From NCBI GenBank assembly GCA_002751075.1, contig NAOQ01000011.1, positions 355,031 to 400,156 of the forward strand: DNA of 45,126 nucleotides, written 5' to 3'. The notes beneath the pieces were generated by a model that was not told where the DNA came from, did not search any database, and worked only from the letters and a program-made list of their open reading frames with translations. This stretch comes from Ichthyophonus hoferi. Lineage: Eukaryota > Opisthokonta > Ichthyosporea > Ichthyophonida > Ichthyophonidae. Each line of letters starts with the position of its first letter. The stretch's first letter is position 1. The position numbers and the translations under genes are program-made. Shown here in pieces: positions 26,882 through 38,959 of this stretch.

Positions 26882-28388
26882 AAGAATGAGATAACGAAAG
26901 CGCAAAGAGACTTGAGTAACTGAATCTAGAGAGAAGTATTAAAGCAAAAGAAAAAAATAATGAAAAGCACACATGACAAATAAATACTACATAAATATGG
27001 TTGAATGAATACTTACAATCACCCGCATTGCTTATATGGTATAAACCCACCCAACTAGGAGTGGCACAACCAGTCCTCCTATATTTATTTATTGTGGTTG
27101 GCCATTTTTTCGTTAACAGGTTTTTTGAATCTAAAAGCCCATCAAGAGTTTGGAGGAGGGTGGGGGGGGGTGCGTGCAAAGTTAGAATTTCTCTCCGGTT
27201 TCCTTCCATCTTATATTGGATAAACATTGTTGATGTTGGATATAGCTATAGTTTCTTGCACTTTTTCTGAGGTTAATATGTGGGTCGTGCCGTTTAGTAC
27301 CGTTCACTGTCTTCTCTGTTTTGTAGTAAAGAACTATAGGAAGCAGACAAGAGAGTTCTCTGGTTGTTTATTGAAACTAATTGTATCTCGACCCTAATGA
27401 CTCTCATGTATTTTTAGCCTGTTTTAGCATTTAAACACTACATACCCTAATCTATCAGCCCTAATCTGCAGCTCATTTCCCCCAGCTTCAATTAAATAGT
27501 CACTAATGAAGCTACACTTGTTATTAGACCCCATACCTACTTTAGCCCCGCTACCATGATATATCAGAAAAGAGGGTTTCTACTATTCAGATTTTTTTTT
27601 TTTAAAAAAAAATGTTAATTTGAGTTCCAGTTCCATTGCAATTCACTTATTCAGATTAAACCGAGACAAATGTAATCAAGTATTTTAAAGCCTGTGAACC
27701 ACTTCACGAGAGAGATGTAAGCGCATGCTCCGTTTTATTTGTATTATGTCTACCTATACCACAAGGACATATATAATTTATTGACAGGCTTGTCCTGTGT
27801 AAAATAATTAGACATTTCATAATAATAATTGATATTTTTTTCAATTAAGTAATGTTTCTAAGTTCTCTGCTTCCACTTTGTTATACTCAACTATATATTA
27901 TTATATCTATTATTTTATCATTACTCCATCTATTACTCCATCTCCGTGAAATGATGTTACCTATCTCATACTGATATTACTAGAGAGCCGGACTCATTGT
28001 AAAATGATAATATTACTAATGAGGCATTATTGGAGTAAAGGTGTTTTTCGGGATTCGTGGATCGTTGATTTAAAAGAACGATCTAGCTTTGTGACCATGA
28101 TTGACGTCACACATTCTTTGCCACTATGATGAGAACAGTCGGAGATAGCTTTGAGCTTGTAATCTTCATCTGATAGTAGATAGTAAGTGAGGAAATAGCG
28201 ATCTTAGTCACGTGATGTTCGGGGAATCTTTCAGGGGCCTCACCGAAAGCGTACTAATTTAGCAGTAGCTGGGAGGTTGGGTCTTTGAAAGAAATATTTT
28301 ATTTCTTCATGGAAATCCTCAGCTGGTTGTCATTTAGTGTTAACTTTATATTGTGGTTTGCTCGTGCATAACACTAGCACTGCTAGTA
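26882..28388. other. Gene-free stretch between BUB3 and the rRNA fragment
   Basis: No exon is recognisable. Overlapping frames on both strands at 26874-27270 shadow each other and have no motif. A G-run (GGGTGGGGGGGGG, about 27159-27171) and an A/T homopolymer pair (about 27592-27611) are the only marked features. The part from about 28000 to 28388 is less AT-rich than its surroundings and may be further decayed rDNA, but I cannot align it. Confidence 0.4.
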
Positions 28389-28875
28389 TCTTCATATGCC
28401 CAGAGCACTGGGCATAAATTACATTACGTTAACACCATATCTGACTATCGCAATGCTTTGTTTAAATGAACAGTCAGACCTGTCCGCACCAGTTGCCGCC
28501 TTAATTATCCTTATTGTGGTTCTGGAATATTAACCAGATTCCCTTTCGATAGGCGGCACTCAACCCGGCTGACTTTTACACTTTAATATGAAATTTATCT
28601 ATCTCTTAGGATCAATTATCCCCTGTTCAACGGCTGTTCACATGGAACCTTTCTTCACTTCAAAGTTCGCATTTGAATATTTGCTACTACCATTGAGATC
28701 TGCACTAGAAGGACGCTTCACTCTGGCTCACGCTCAAAGCTGCTTCACGACCTCAACGCTCTCCTACTCATTGCGACATAGTCTCTTACAGCAATGGCAA
28801 CGTATAAGTGTCACGCTTGAGTGTCATCCACTTTCAGGGCTAGGTAATTCGGCATGTAATTTGTTAAAAACTTCA
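28389..28875 (-). pseudogene. Decayed nuclear large-subunit (28S-type) rRNA fragment
   Basis: Read on the plus strand, this interval is the complement of eukaryotic LSU rRNA. Recognisable blocks appear in rRNA order: CCAGAGCACTGGGC (28399-28412), GTCCGCACCAGTT, CCAGATTCCCTTTCGAT, CTGTTCA then GGCTGTTCACATGGAACC, the near-universal ATTTGAATATTTGCTACTAC, GAGATCTGCACTAGA, CTCCTACTCATT, and CATCCACTTTCAGGGCTAGG then ATTCGGCA. It covers a middle part of the LSU. Several hundred expected nucleotides are missing between the CACCAGTT block and the following blocks, and many normally invariant positions have changed, often C to T. It is therefore a dead fragment, not a working rRNA gene. An open frame of 124 codons at 28588-28962 is a by-product. 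Confidence 0.85.
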
Positions 28876-28910
28876 TTTTTATGCCTTAATGTTCTGGGCC
28901 TTTTACCTAG

Positions 28911-29004
28911 CTTAGACACGGCATTATGGCATTCAGCTGAACTACTACCTCCATGTTCTTAGACACAGCTTATGGCATTCAGCACCAGAACTACCTCCAT
29001 ATTC
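28911..29004 (+). repeat. Two tandem copies of a unit of about 47 bp
   Basis: The unit beginning CTTAGACAC, with TATGGCATTCAGC in the middle and CTACCTCCAT near the end, occurs twice back to back with small differences. It lies at the edge of the rRNA fragment. Whether it is a duplicated piece of decayed rDNA cannot be told by eye. Confidence 0.65.
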
Positions 29005-29382
29005 TATTGGTCACTATTATGAAATTGCGACCATCAGCTTCCTGATTGGTCATTTAACACAATTCAACAATTTATCAAAAATAAACAATTTTTTTTGACA
29101 AGGTATACATAATAAGTTGAAATCCTAAATCGTGCATAACCTATTTAGTTTATATACTGCCTTATGAATAATAAATTTCGAAAGGTTGAGAATTAGGTGT
29201 GGTTAACGTTTCTGGAGCCTATATATTACTAAATTTTGACCTAAAACTGTAGGGGTAGGAAGATGACATTAAGTTTGCTTAGTTATATTTAGAAAGCCCT
29301 ACCCAGTCAATACGCTGAGACTTGAAAGTGTGTATATTATTTTATTTCTCACAACTTTTAAAGGAAAAAAAAAACACTTACT

Positions 29383-31643
29383 ATGAATGAAGGAAAAGCT
29401 GAACAAGCGAACATGAGTGCGGATGTACCAATCTTTGCCTTAACGAAAACGGAGTCGTGTCGCTTCAGTTTAGAAGGTGAGAAAGCATGTACTGCCATGG
29501 AGACTATTTTATCAGGATTTCTGGTTTTTGTACTTTCCATTTTCCCCATTTCAGCTAGAGATTGACAGAAATACTATATATTTTCATGTTAAAATATTTA
29601 TTTAGCAGTCCAAGTATTTGAAGGGGGAGTATCATTTTAATTTCGTAGAAGCTTGCTTTAGCAAGAAATTATATTCAACCTTGTCAAATAGACTGGTTTG
29701 CACTGCACGTTCCTTTTAGTTTTTCTACTATGCTAATATAATCTTGGAACAATCATCTTTCTGTATAAGAAATTTTATTATAACGAGTATATGTACATCA
29801 GCACATAAAAAGGGGTAGTTTTATTGGAACCGTGCCTGTATTTATTAATGTATACCTTAAAATGTAGATAAAACAAAGACACCAGAGCCTTGTAACCCTA
29901 TACCTGTAGAGCGACCAGATACTACCAACATTTCTCCCATCTCCGACAACACTGATACAGAACAGGAATCTTCTTTATCTCCCTTTCTCATTCCGGATTA
30001 TACTGAACTGATTTTTACTACGGCATTCTCTCCTCGATCTCGTCCGCAAGTAGAACGACTAATGGGAAGGTCTCAGTCACTTACAAATTTAGTACAAGAC
30101 AACTATGACAGTGAAGGAGGAGGGTCCGATGAGAGGGATGATTTTGATGATTACAAAGAAGGTGAGAGTAAGGATGTTGAGTTTGAAGATTACAAAGAAG
30201 ATGAGAGTAAGGATGAGTTTGATGATGACAAAGAGGATGAGATAAAGGATTGGTGTAGTGAAAATAGTAGTGCACATCAATTTAAGAAGGTCAGCTTTAG
30301 TCGACCAACCTTCTGCCAACATTGTACAACCATGATGTGGGGATTAGTCAAGCAAGGTCTACGGTGCAGTGTTTGTAAATATACATGTCATACACGATGC
30401 AAAGCGGCAGTACAGACTTCTACTGTATGTAAGCCCAGAAGGTCCCATAGGTAAAGCTTGCTTTTTAATTTTTAATTTTATTCCTACTCATATTTTTAAT
30501 TTTATTTCAAGGAGCTCCTTGATCCCATACACACTGTACCTTTAAATTAAGCTTTGGTTTTTTTATAGCTTGTCTCTTTATCCCTGTTATTATAGTTTTA
30601 TATCTTGCCATTTCATCTTAACGTCTCTTGTACACCTTATTTATAATATTTTACTAGTAATATTATCTTAAGCCATAACAATATTTTCTTTTCTATATTA
30701 TGGTTTTGTTTTCACGCTATGCTTGTCTTTATTTTATTTGAATTTATGCTCATTTATCACATTATCTTCTTATATAATTATGATGTGTAACCTATTATTT
30801 CTTTCTAACACACATTCCCAGCAACCACCTCTCAATCATTTAGAGGGTTGATATACATACAGTACAAGATATTACTCCAAACCCATTAGTGTAAATATAA
30901 TATTGCATATTGCATCAAGCTTTATGCAATGGGGAGGACAGGATGAGACGGTGCTAAGTAGAGGTATAGGATTAGGAAACAGATATAAACAATGGAAAAG
31001 AGATGAAAAAGAAAAAGGGTAGTAGGAGAATAAACAACTGAAAAAACCAACCATTCTTTTTGAACTATTGGGGATAAAATAGAAAGGGAGAATTATAGTA
31101 GAGAATAAAAATTAAGGGAAGATAAATATTGGATAACAGATATATATTAAATACGAAGCACTGGATGACTTAAACAGACTTTCCAATCACAGTATAGCGA
31201 AGAAACAGACAAAGCATTTTTGGCGGAGCCGACACTTTAATTCACCTACGTTCTGTAATGGGTGCAAATCAATGCTATATGGCATGAACAAGCAAGGCTA
31301 TGGCTGTTACTGCTGTGGCGTTATTGCTCATAAAGGTTGCGTAAATCAGGTAGAATAATCATCTATATATGCGTGTACATGCGTACGGGCATACGTGTTA
31401 TAGTCACAGATATATCCACAAAACCACGTGCATTGTAATCATGCTTAGAAATATATAGCCATACTTTATATTTATTCTGTATGGAGTACCTTCTCCTTCG
31501 CATGTACCTCTCGTGCATATTGCACTCCACCACGCACACCTAATCTACCAACCCCCTCTCCCTCTTATACTTATATAACTAGCATTCTATTCTATCCAGT
31601 TATATTTTATAGATTTATTCTTATTTTATTTTATTTATCTTAC

Positions 31644-31676
<33 letters not shown>

Positions 31677-34600
31677 CCAACTGACCTAAATTATGAAATA
31701 TAGGTTGAAGACATGAATCTACCCTGCAAACTTGGTTTTATTGATTCTACATCAGATCGATGCGAGACCCTTTGCCAATGGGTTCTCGGCAATATTACCT
31801 CGTCGTATCCGCACTGCTTGGTTAGTATCTTGTCCACTCATGTATCGACTATCTCTTTTGCTCTACGAATTGTATTGTCTTCTTTGATCTTACTATATCT
31901 TATTATATTTTATTGATCTTATCATGTCTTATTATATTTTATTATATTTTCTTATATCTTATTATGCCTCATTATATCTTACTATATCTTACTATACTTA
32001 TTATATTTTATTATATTGTGTTATACCTCATTATATTTTATTTTACTTTATTTTATTTTATTACACCTTATTATATTTTATTATATCTTATTTTATTTTA
32101 TACATTATTATATTTTTTATACCTTATTTTATCTTATTTCTCTTTCCCAATCTAATCATCACAATCTTTCATTTCTCATACCCTGTTAATAATTCTTTTC
32201 CGTTTTTTTCTCTCTTCACCTTTTTCAAGATATCTTTATTATTTCCATATTCTCTTTTACCCTGCATATAGGTTCAGTAGACATTATTAAATATTTGACG
32301 CATGTCAATTGCCTATCTTTTTGTTTTGTTTTTTGTGTGAATTTGATTAAGTTACGCTTCATATATTTATAGGTTTGATAGAGTCATTGGCATGTGTGTT
32401 GTATGCCTTATAGTGTGTAGAGACACCCATTGTTCTGTGATATGACAGTGGTAATATATAGGGTAGAAGCAAGCAAGATATAGTGAAAAAGAAAGGAGGA
32501 CTATATAAATACTTGCATATAGGGGAAATATATCAATACCACCTTAACCCAGTGTTCATGTATACACTCATTGGTGTACAGCAATATAAATAGCCCTCCC
32601 TCTACCTAGTGTTAGTGTTACGTACCTCTTATCTTTTATCTTACACCCTGACCCTGCAGGTCTGCCACAAGGCGGTCTGTAGTAATGTGTCTCTGACGGG
32701 CTATCGGTGTATGTGGTGTAAACACGCCGTACACCGGCAGTGTATGACCGAGGACCACACCCAACATAAATGTTCATTTGGTGCCTATGCAACTGCTGTT
32801 ATCCCACCGCATTGGCTGCGTGAAAGGCCTAATTACAACACTAATGATAATAGTAATAGCAGCAATGACACTGACAACCCGCCCGAGGTAGGTCTACTGG
32901 TTAGCTCCTTCATGCAAACGTCATATTTTTCTCCTTTATCTCTTCCATTTCGTCTCTAGGCCCGATAAAATTTTAAAATTTTAAAATCATTATGTTATTG
33001 TATGATATCATATGATATGATGTAATATTCATGCATGTATGCCCCATTGCCCTCTTATTCCATTATTTTTTATATCATATCTTATACCTACAATATGATA
33101 AGGCAGATAAAGATTTAAAACCCAGTATGGTATGGTATGATGTGATATGATATGATATATATGTATGTATCTCTCTCTCTCTCTCTTTCTCTTTCTTTTA
33201 TTACTTTATGTTTTTCTCCTCTCACTCACTATATAGGTCCACTTGTGTGGTATGTGTCAAAGACTCATGCAGAGCAAGACATGGAGGCTGGTAGTGTGTT
33301 CATGCTTTGCTTTATGTTATTTGTTCACCTGTATGACACTTTTTTTCTTTTTTTTTTTGTTTCTTTACTTGCTGTTTCTCTATACTAATAATAGTTACAT
33401 AAGGGCTTCCAGGGATGTTTCCTATGTGTGTTATGTATATATGCTATGGTATTGTCGCTCACACTATATATTACTACTAGTAGTAATAGTGAGACACCGA
33501 TCTATAACGTCATATACTGTTCTTAACATACATTTCCGCTATACCTATACCAATCATACACGCCGATTTAGACCCTTACCAATAATGACCTCTCTGTAAC
33601 TACTAAAACATTCTTAATTGAACACCAGGACCAATGGTTGACGCAGAGTTCGGAGGATAATTCACGCTTCATCGTCACAATACCTAGTGACATACCATGT
33701 GACATTCAACCAGTAGCTGTGTTTATCAATAAACGTAGTGGTGGCCACGAGGGGAGCAAGGTGTATAAGGGCATGTGTACCTTCCTTAATCCTCTCCAGG
33801 TATTTGATCTGGGTGAGGGTGGGCCCGAAGAGGGCTTGCGTTTATTCACGGTAAGTATGTGCTATGTTATAATCTTATAATACCTATACGCTTGTGTGTG
33901 CACGTGCATTCATCTATATAGATATACATACTTACTTACTTACATACTTACATACTTACATACATACACATATTCGTGCACACACAAATGTATATATAAA
34001 ATAGTTCTCTGAAGGGAGAGGTTGATAACCAAGTGATGCGTGATATAAGTATGGTGTTACTATGACCTCTCCTACGGCTACTGTATTGTACATGGACTCG
34101 TACCTTTGTCAAAACTAATCCATTAAGCCCAGTGCTTAATAGCCTGTCATTATAATCGCACCTATATACATACACGTTTGTTGTCATTCATCCATGCTCC
34201 AACATACCTTTTCATCGTATCACGTGTTACGTAATCATGCACACAACTACTTGCTATTGGGGAATATTCTCCAATCATCGAGGAAAGACAGAAGCAGGGC
34301 CCTTGCGAACATACGGTTTTACGTTTAGAAAGCATTTAATTTTTTTTTTTTTTTTTTTACAGCTGGTGCAATGAATATCTAGTAGCTATACATTGACACA
34401 GGGTGGTATGATTGGGCGATTAATCTAACCAGAATGATGTGATTGGCGGGGCAGGAGATCGGAGCAAAGACCAACGGGTATCGAGTGTTGGCCTGTGGCG
34501 GAGACGGGACGGCGGGGTGGTTGCTTTCTGCATTAGATAGTTTCGATAGGCCTGGAGTCACCAGGGTATTGCTTACCTCTACATCGTTTTACCTTCCTGT

Positions 34601-36581
34601 TTTTTCTTTTTTTTTCCTTTTTTTTTCTTTTTTTTCCCTTTTTTTTTTTTTTCCCTGAGATTATATCCAGAGTTTAGCATTCTACTATATATATTCACTT
34701 TATATCCTTTCCTCCTCCTTGTCTCTGATCATAGCTCCATGTTTTCATGTTTTTATGGCTATTTGTTCTTTACCTATCTGCTCTATATTCTTGGTCTTTG
34801 CATCTATACTTCATTATCATTTCTTCTCTCTCTCCCTCCCTCCCCCACCCCTATTCTATCTGTATCACAGACAAGCACAACTATGTGTATCAAATACAAA
34901 TACCCATATATTGACAGTTGTGTTATAAAATTAGTGCAAGACGAACAAAAAATTCATTATAAGTCTATAAGCAAATACAAGGACAAACAAACACGCCACA
35001 CGCACACGCATATATATATATCGATACAAATAACGTCCACATCAATTTATAATTCAAACAAGGGTCCAGTTAGTTTTCATATAGATTCCCCTATGCATAC
35101 TGTTACACACCTCTAAACTTTATTTTGCTTAGTATACATTAATGCGGTTAGGCTCTACCAGCCAGGAGAAGGGATAGACTCTGACGTCATACTCAGCCGC
35201 CATTAGGTATAATTCCACTGGGCACTGGTAATGATCTAGCTCGGACTTTGGGATGGGGTGGAGGATACAATAATGAGTCGGTGCGCCTCCTGATAGACCA
35301 ATTACAGGTAAGAATCGCACCATCTCTCTCAATATATATAGTCACACATACGTACTTATACACACACATATATATATATATATGCCTATGTGTATGTATA
35401 CACACTGCAAGTATTATTTTCCGATAAATACCCAATATCTGTACCAAGGGAAAGACACCTATCTACCCACCGTACATGTATCTGCTATACTGATAGGTTT
35501 TGTTGTTTACCTCTAATTAGGCCAGACAAACCAGCTTAATGTGCGACTGGGATATATGTGATAACCCTTTTAGAATGGCTAAGCGGGAGATAAGAGTAAT
35601 AATACCAGGTCATTAGTAAGGTCATATTTGCATGTCCTTAGGAAATAGTTTGGAGATGTATTCTATATACCTCCCATATACGGGCTAACATCAGTACCAA
35701 TGTTCTGTTTATTACAGAGATCAGAGGTACGCATGATGGATCGATGGAAAGTGTGCATTGGCCCCACAGGTGGGTCAGGGGACGAACTTAAACATACATT
35801 CACGATGAATAACTACTTTAGTTTGGGCATTGACGCCAAGATTGCCTTAGGATTCCACACTGCAAGGTGAGGAGTGGGAAAGTGCTTGTATAGATATGCT
35901 AATGTATGTGTATATGCCTTTATATATATATGCATACATAAAGGTAGATATACAATGAGCTTATAATTGCGTTCAACCGTAAGCTGTATATAAGTATTAT
36001 TTGGGTTGGCCCGACTGGGTCATATGTCTCAATCAGGGGACTATATATATATATATATACGTATAAATATAGACTGATAGGAAAAGATGTCATTGCTATA
36101 AACCTATTTATGTCTTTCCTTGAATGACTTATCACGTGACAGAGAGAAGCACGGCGATTGGTTCAAAAGTCGAATGGCAAACAAACTGATCTATGCCGGA
36201 CTGGGAGCAAAAGAAATGTTTGATGGTAAGTAGACTTGACTGTGTATGTATGGTATATGTATATTGTGATATAATATACTTTCCTATAGTATGCAAAGTA
36301 TGCTATTATATTCTCTAATGATATTACTTACGATATATCTATAAGCTACAGTTTACTATGTCATTCAATCCTCACGGAAATACAGATCTAGATCTAGCCA
36401 CATATCTCCACATATTGGTGTATGCCATATAGTTTAATAATATGATCGGACGATGACTTTATTACAGGGTGCGTTGCCATGGGAAGATCTGTAGATCTAT
36501 ACATTGATGACGTATTGTGCAACAAGCTTACAACTCCCTCCGTTCAGGTAGTTTCATAGGTTAACTAAAAATTTAAAATTG

Positions 36582-36619
<38 letters not shown>

Positions 36620-38959
36620 CGCGTGCATGCATTTATTGTGTTGAAATACATGGGTTTATTTTATTTATAAATTCAAATGTGATGTCCAATCATCAATAAC
36701 CAATGATTAATAGTCAATGGCCCATTACGAATAGACAGAGACGATGGTAATAACACTCAATCACTACAGGGCATTGTTATTCTTAATATGACAAGTTATG
36801 CGGGTGGTATTGACATGTGGAATCTGAGTAAGTATCCTTACCTCATGTATTAATCTACAGCTATTTGCTTTTCATTTTTCGTTGCCTCTACTCATAGGTG
36901 TTAATAAACCTATGTAATGGAAGCACGTACATCCACATATACACATACATTCTATCATAGTATCATACATAATATCATACATACATGCATATAGCTATAC
37001 CTCGGATCATACCTACATAGCCACACATGCCCAATACCCCTTGTAAATAACTAACCAATCATGGGTAATTGTTAAATACAGAAGAGCCAAAAATAGTCAA
37101 TGACGCAGCTTATAGTGGCCAAGCCCGTAGAAAGAGTAGTAGGTTCATTTATAATAGACCCATATCTACTTACTGTGCTTTAAAAGATTACTTTCTCTCT
37201 TTCTCTCTCTCTTCCCTTCTCTTTCCCTATTAAGCTTGCTCTTGTGTCCTTTTGGGGGTTATCATTAGTTAATATATTTAAATCAGATTGGCATATTATT
37301 TATATTTTATTCTTTTAGTCTGATTATTGGTGTTTCTAGTGTAATTGGAGTATTATGTGTATATAGATTGAGGGTTTTATTTGATGAAGTTACCAAATAT
37401 GTTCCTACTGGATATATATACCTTGGTAGATAATTCCTCACCATCCCTCGCGCTCTACCCTTGCTATACCACAGCCTCTAATCCTATTACTCCTACTGAG
37501 GCTCTTCTTAACATTATCGAGCCGATCAACCAACGTTTAAGCTTGAATGAGGTTAGTCCAGCCCACACCCTCTCTATTTGATTGCTTTAATTTTTCTTTT
37601 GACCAATCATGTCTTTTCTGTCTATTTATTGCAACACCGTTTTTACTTGTTTGTTTCTTTGTTTTGGATTTATCTAACCAGTCATTAGCTTACTTTAAAA
37701 TATATTATACACGGCCACTGGGTTTTATTGCTTTTGCTTTTTTCCAGTGAGATCAACTTGTATGCTTACATCCTACTGGATTAGCATGCCCTCGATCATA
37801 GAATATATACAATATGGGCTGGCATGATATATAGTAGTTGGGCTTTTCTACTCGAATAGTGTAATGTACGATTGTATGACCCATAATGCTGTATCATAAT
37901 ATGTTTTATTATTATGTTCACTACATTGTCTTATAGCCCAAGAACTGTGTGCGAGTTAACTCCTGTCTAAGTGTAGCAGGATATAGCACTATAAGATATG
38001 GTATGGTGTGACACCATACCACATCATACCATAGTGCTCTGACGTAGACACCTTTACACAGCCACCTCAATTACTCCTGCCCCAAGCCATTGATGATGGT
38101 CTCCTTGAGGTAAGGATCTAGACTTCATATGATGTTTCTTATGCACCCATGCCTCTCCCTCTCTCTCTCTTCCATCACCTCCTTATATGACTATTTGTAT
38201 ATCCTGGATCGCCCATGCAAACACTCATACACATTCTTGTTTTTCCCTGTTTTTTTGTTCCCCTGGGCTCTCTTGGATTGTTTTTATATTTGTATTTTTA
38301 ACTCATACTACTTGTGGTTGTATCTATCAATATTTATTTACCCCACTCTAACCCTCTACCAATTATATCTTTCCATGACCATTACTATTATGTGCCATCC
38401 CAATAATAAAATGAATTTCTAGGTGTCCAATCTTCTAAATTTACTTGTTGCTAATAATCATACACTCATGATCCTCTCTGGGGAGAGGCAAGAGCATAAG
38501 GATGCCATTTAACCCAATCGTAAGAAAGGTCATGATGTAACCATGGTAACATATATGTCATAGGTGGTGGGACTGCGATCATCGCTGCATGTTGGCCAGA
38601 TCAAGGTCAGTCTGTCATCAGCCATTCGCCTAGGTCAAGGAAGGAAGGTCAGGCTTGAGATGCGGCCCTCTCTGCCAGCCATACCAGCTCAGGTAGGATC
38701 CTATCTGTGTGTCCTATGTGGTCTGGGAGGGAATGGGTTGTCTTCTCTTTCTGTTGTGATGCTATCATAGTTCATTATATTGACCTGACTATGGGCACAT
38801 GTTGCCTTTATTTTACTACAGGTGGATGGCGAACCCTGGTTGCAGGAGGCGGCGGTGATTGAGATATCTCGTTATAACACTGTGCCTATGCTGACCGTGC
38901 CAAGAAAGGCTGACAGGTCACCCTCCAGCAGGGAGCTGACGGTAGTGACCGAGTTGTAG
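29383..38959 (+). CDS. Diacylglycerol kinase with three cysteine-rich modules, 18 exons
   Basis: Exons 29383-29476, 29868-30450, 31193-31349, 31704-31820, 32660-32887, 33237-33290, 33629-33850, 34455-34565, 35197-35307, 35718-35866, 36143-36225, 36468-36547, 36770-36827, 37082-37138, 37430-37551, 38062-38109, 38564-38692, 38822-38959; phases agree, about 846 aa. It turns diacylglycerol into phosphatidic acid, ending one lipid signal and starting another. A Ser/Thr-rich and acidic N-terminal region precedes a typical C1 domain (about 168-217, [17 protein letters not shown]). A second C1 follows (about 234-280), then a third cysteine-rich module ([23 protein letters not shown]) leading into the DGK-type VIPPHWL. 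The catalytic domain shows [12 protein letters not shown], the ATP-binding CGGDGTAGW (about 499-507) and [12 protein letters not shown]; the accessory domain shows [24 protein letters not shown] and VDGEPW. The last two cysteine modules and the catalytic part resemble DGK epsilon, but three modules recall DGK theta. Exons 14-15 add a stretch of about 60 residues not typical of the family. The 54-nt exon 6 is probable, not certain. Confidence 0.9.
30135..30250 (+). repeat. Coding acidic repeat in DGK exon 2
   Basis: Three imperfect units of roughly 36-39 bp encode [20 protein letters not shown] and [10 protein letters not shown]. They form a charged linker just before the first C1 domain. Unit-length change by replication slippage is likely. 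Confidence 0.8.
31644..31676. repeat. AAT microsatellite (11 units) in a DGK intron
   Basis: Eleven perfect AAT units, directly upstream of the acceptor of exon 4. Confidence 0.95.
31885..32137. repeat. TTATATTTTA/TTATATCTTA minisatellite in a DGK intron
   Basis: About 250 bp of imperfect 5- and 10-bp TTATA, TTTTA and TCTTA units. The array lacks stop codons in two frames, which creates long false reading frames rich in Leu, Ile, Tyr and Phe. Confidence 0.85.
32985..33160. repeat. TATGA/TATGG-type pentamer repeats in a DGK intron
   Basis: Imperfect ATGATAT, TATGG and TGATATGA units, followed by a long CT-rich tract (about 33170-33230) that serves as the polypyrimidine tract of the small exon 6. 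Confidence 0.6.
34593..34653. repeat. Long T/C homopolymer-like tract in a DGK intron
   Basis: T runs broken by CC or CCC for about 60 bp, just after exon 8. A shorter T run is at about 34339-34358. Confidence 0.8.
37985..38038 (+). repeat. 54-nt two-part hairpin in the intron before DGK exon 16
   Basis: The inner part is a perfect palindrome: GGTATGGTGT (38000-38009), one base, ACACCATACC (38011-38020). The outer arms AGCACTAT (37985-37992) and ATAGTGCT (38031-38038) also pair perfectly. The hairpin ends 23 nt before exon 16 begins and so lies where branch-point recognition occurs. Confidence 0.75.

Noticed and set aside
28588-28962. 124-codon plus-strand open frame
   Set aside because: It coincides with antisense LSU rRNA sequence; the translation is a by-product.
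30081-30322. Minus-strand His/Pro-rich frames
   Set aside because: They are shadows of the acidic repeat of DGK exon 2.
31913-32271. Two overlapping hydrophobic open frames (80 and 115 codons)
   Set aside because: They arise from the TTATA/TTTTA minisatellite and lie in a DGK intron.
38129-38422. 97-codon hydrophobic frame
   Set aside because: It lies in the DGK intron between exons 16 and 17; T/C-rich intron sequence yields Leu/Phe/Ser frames.
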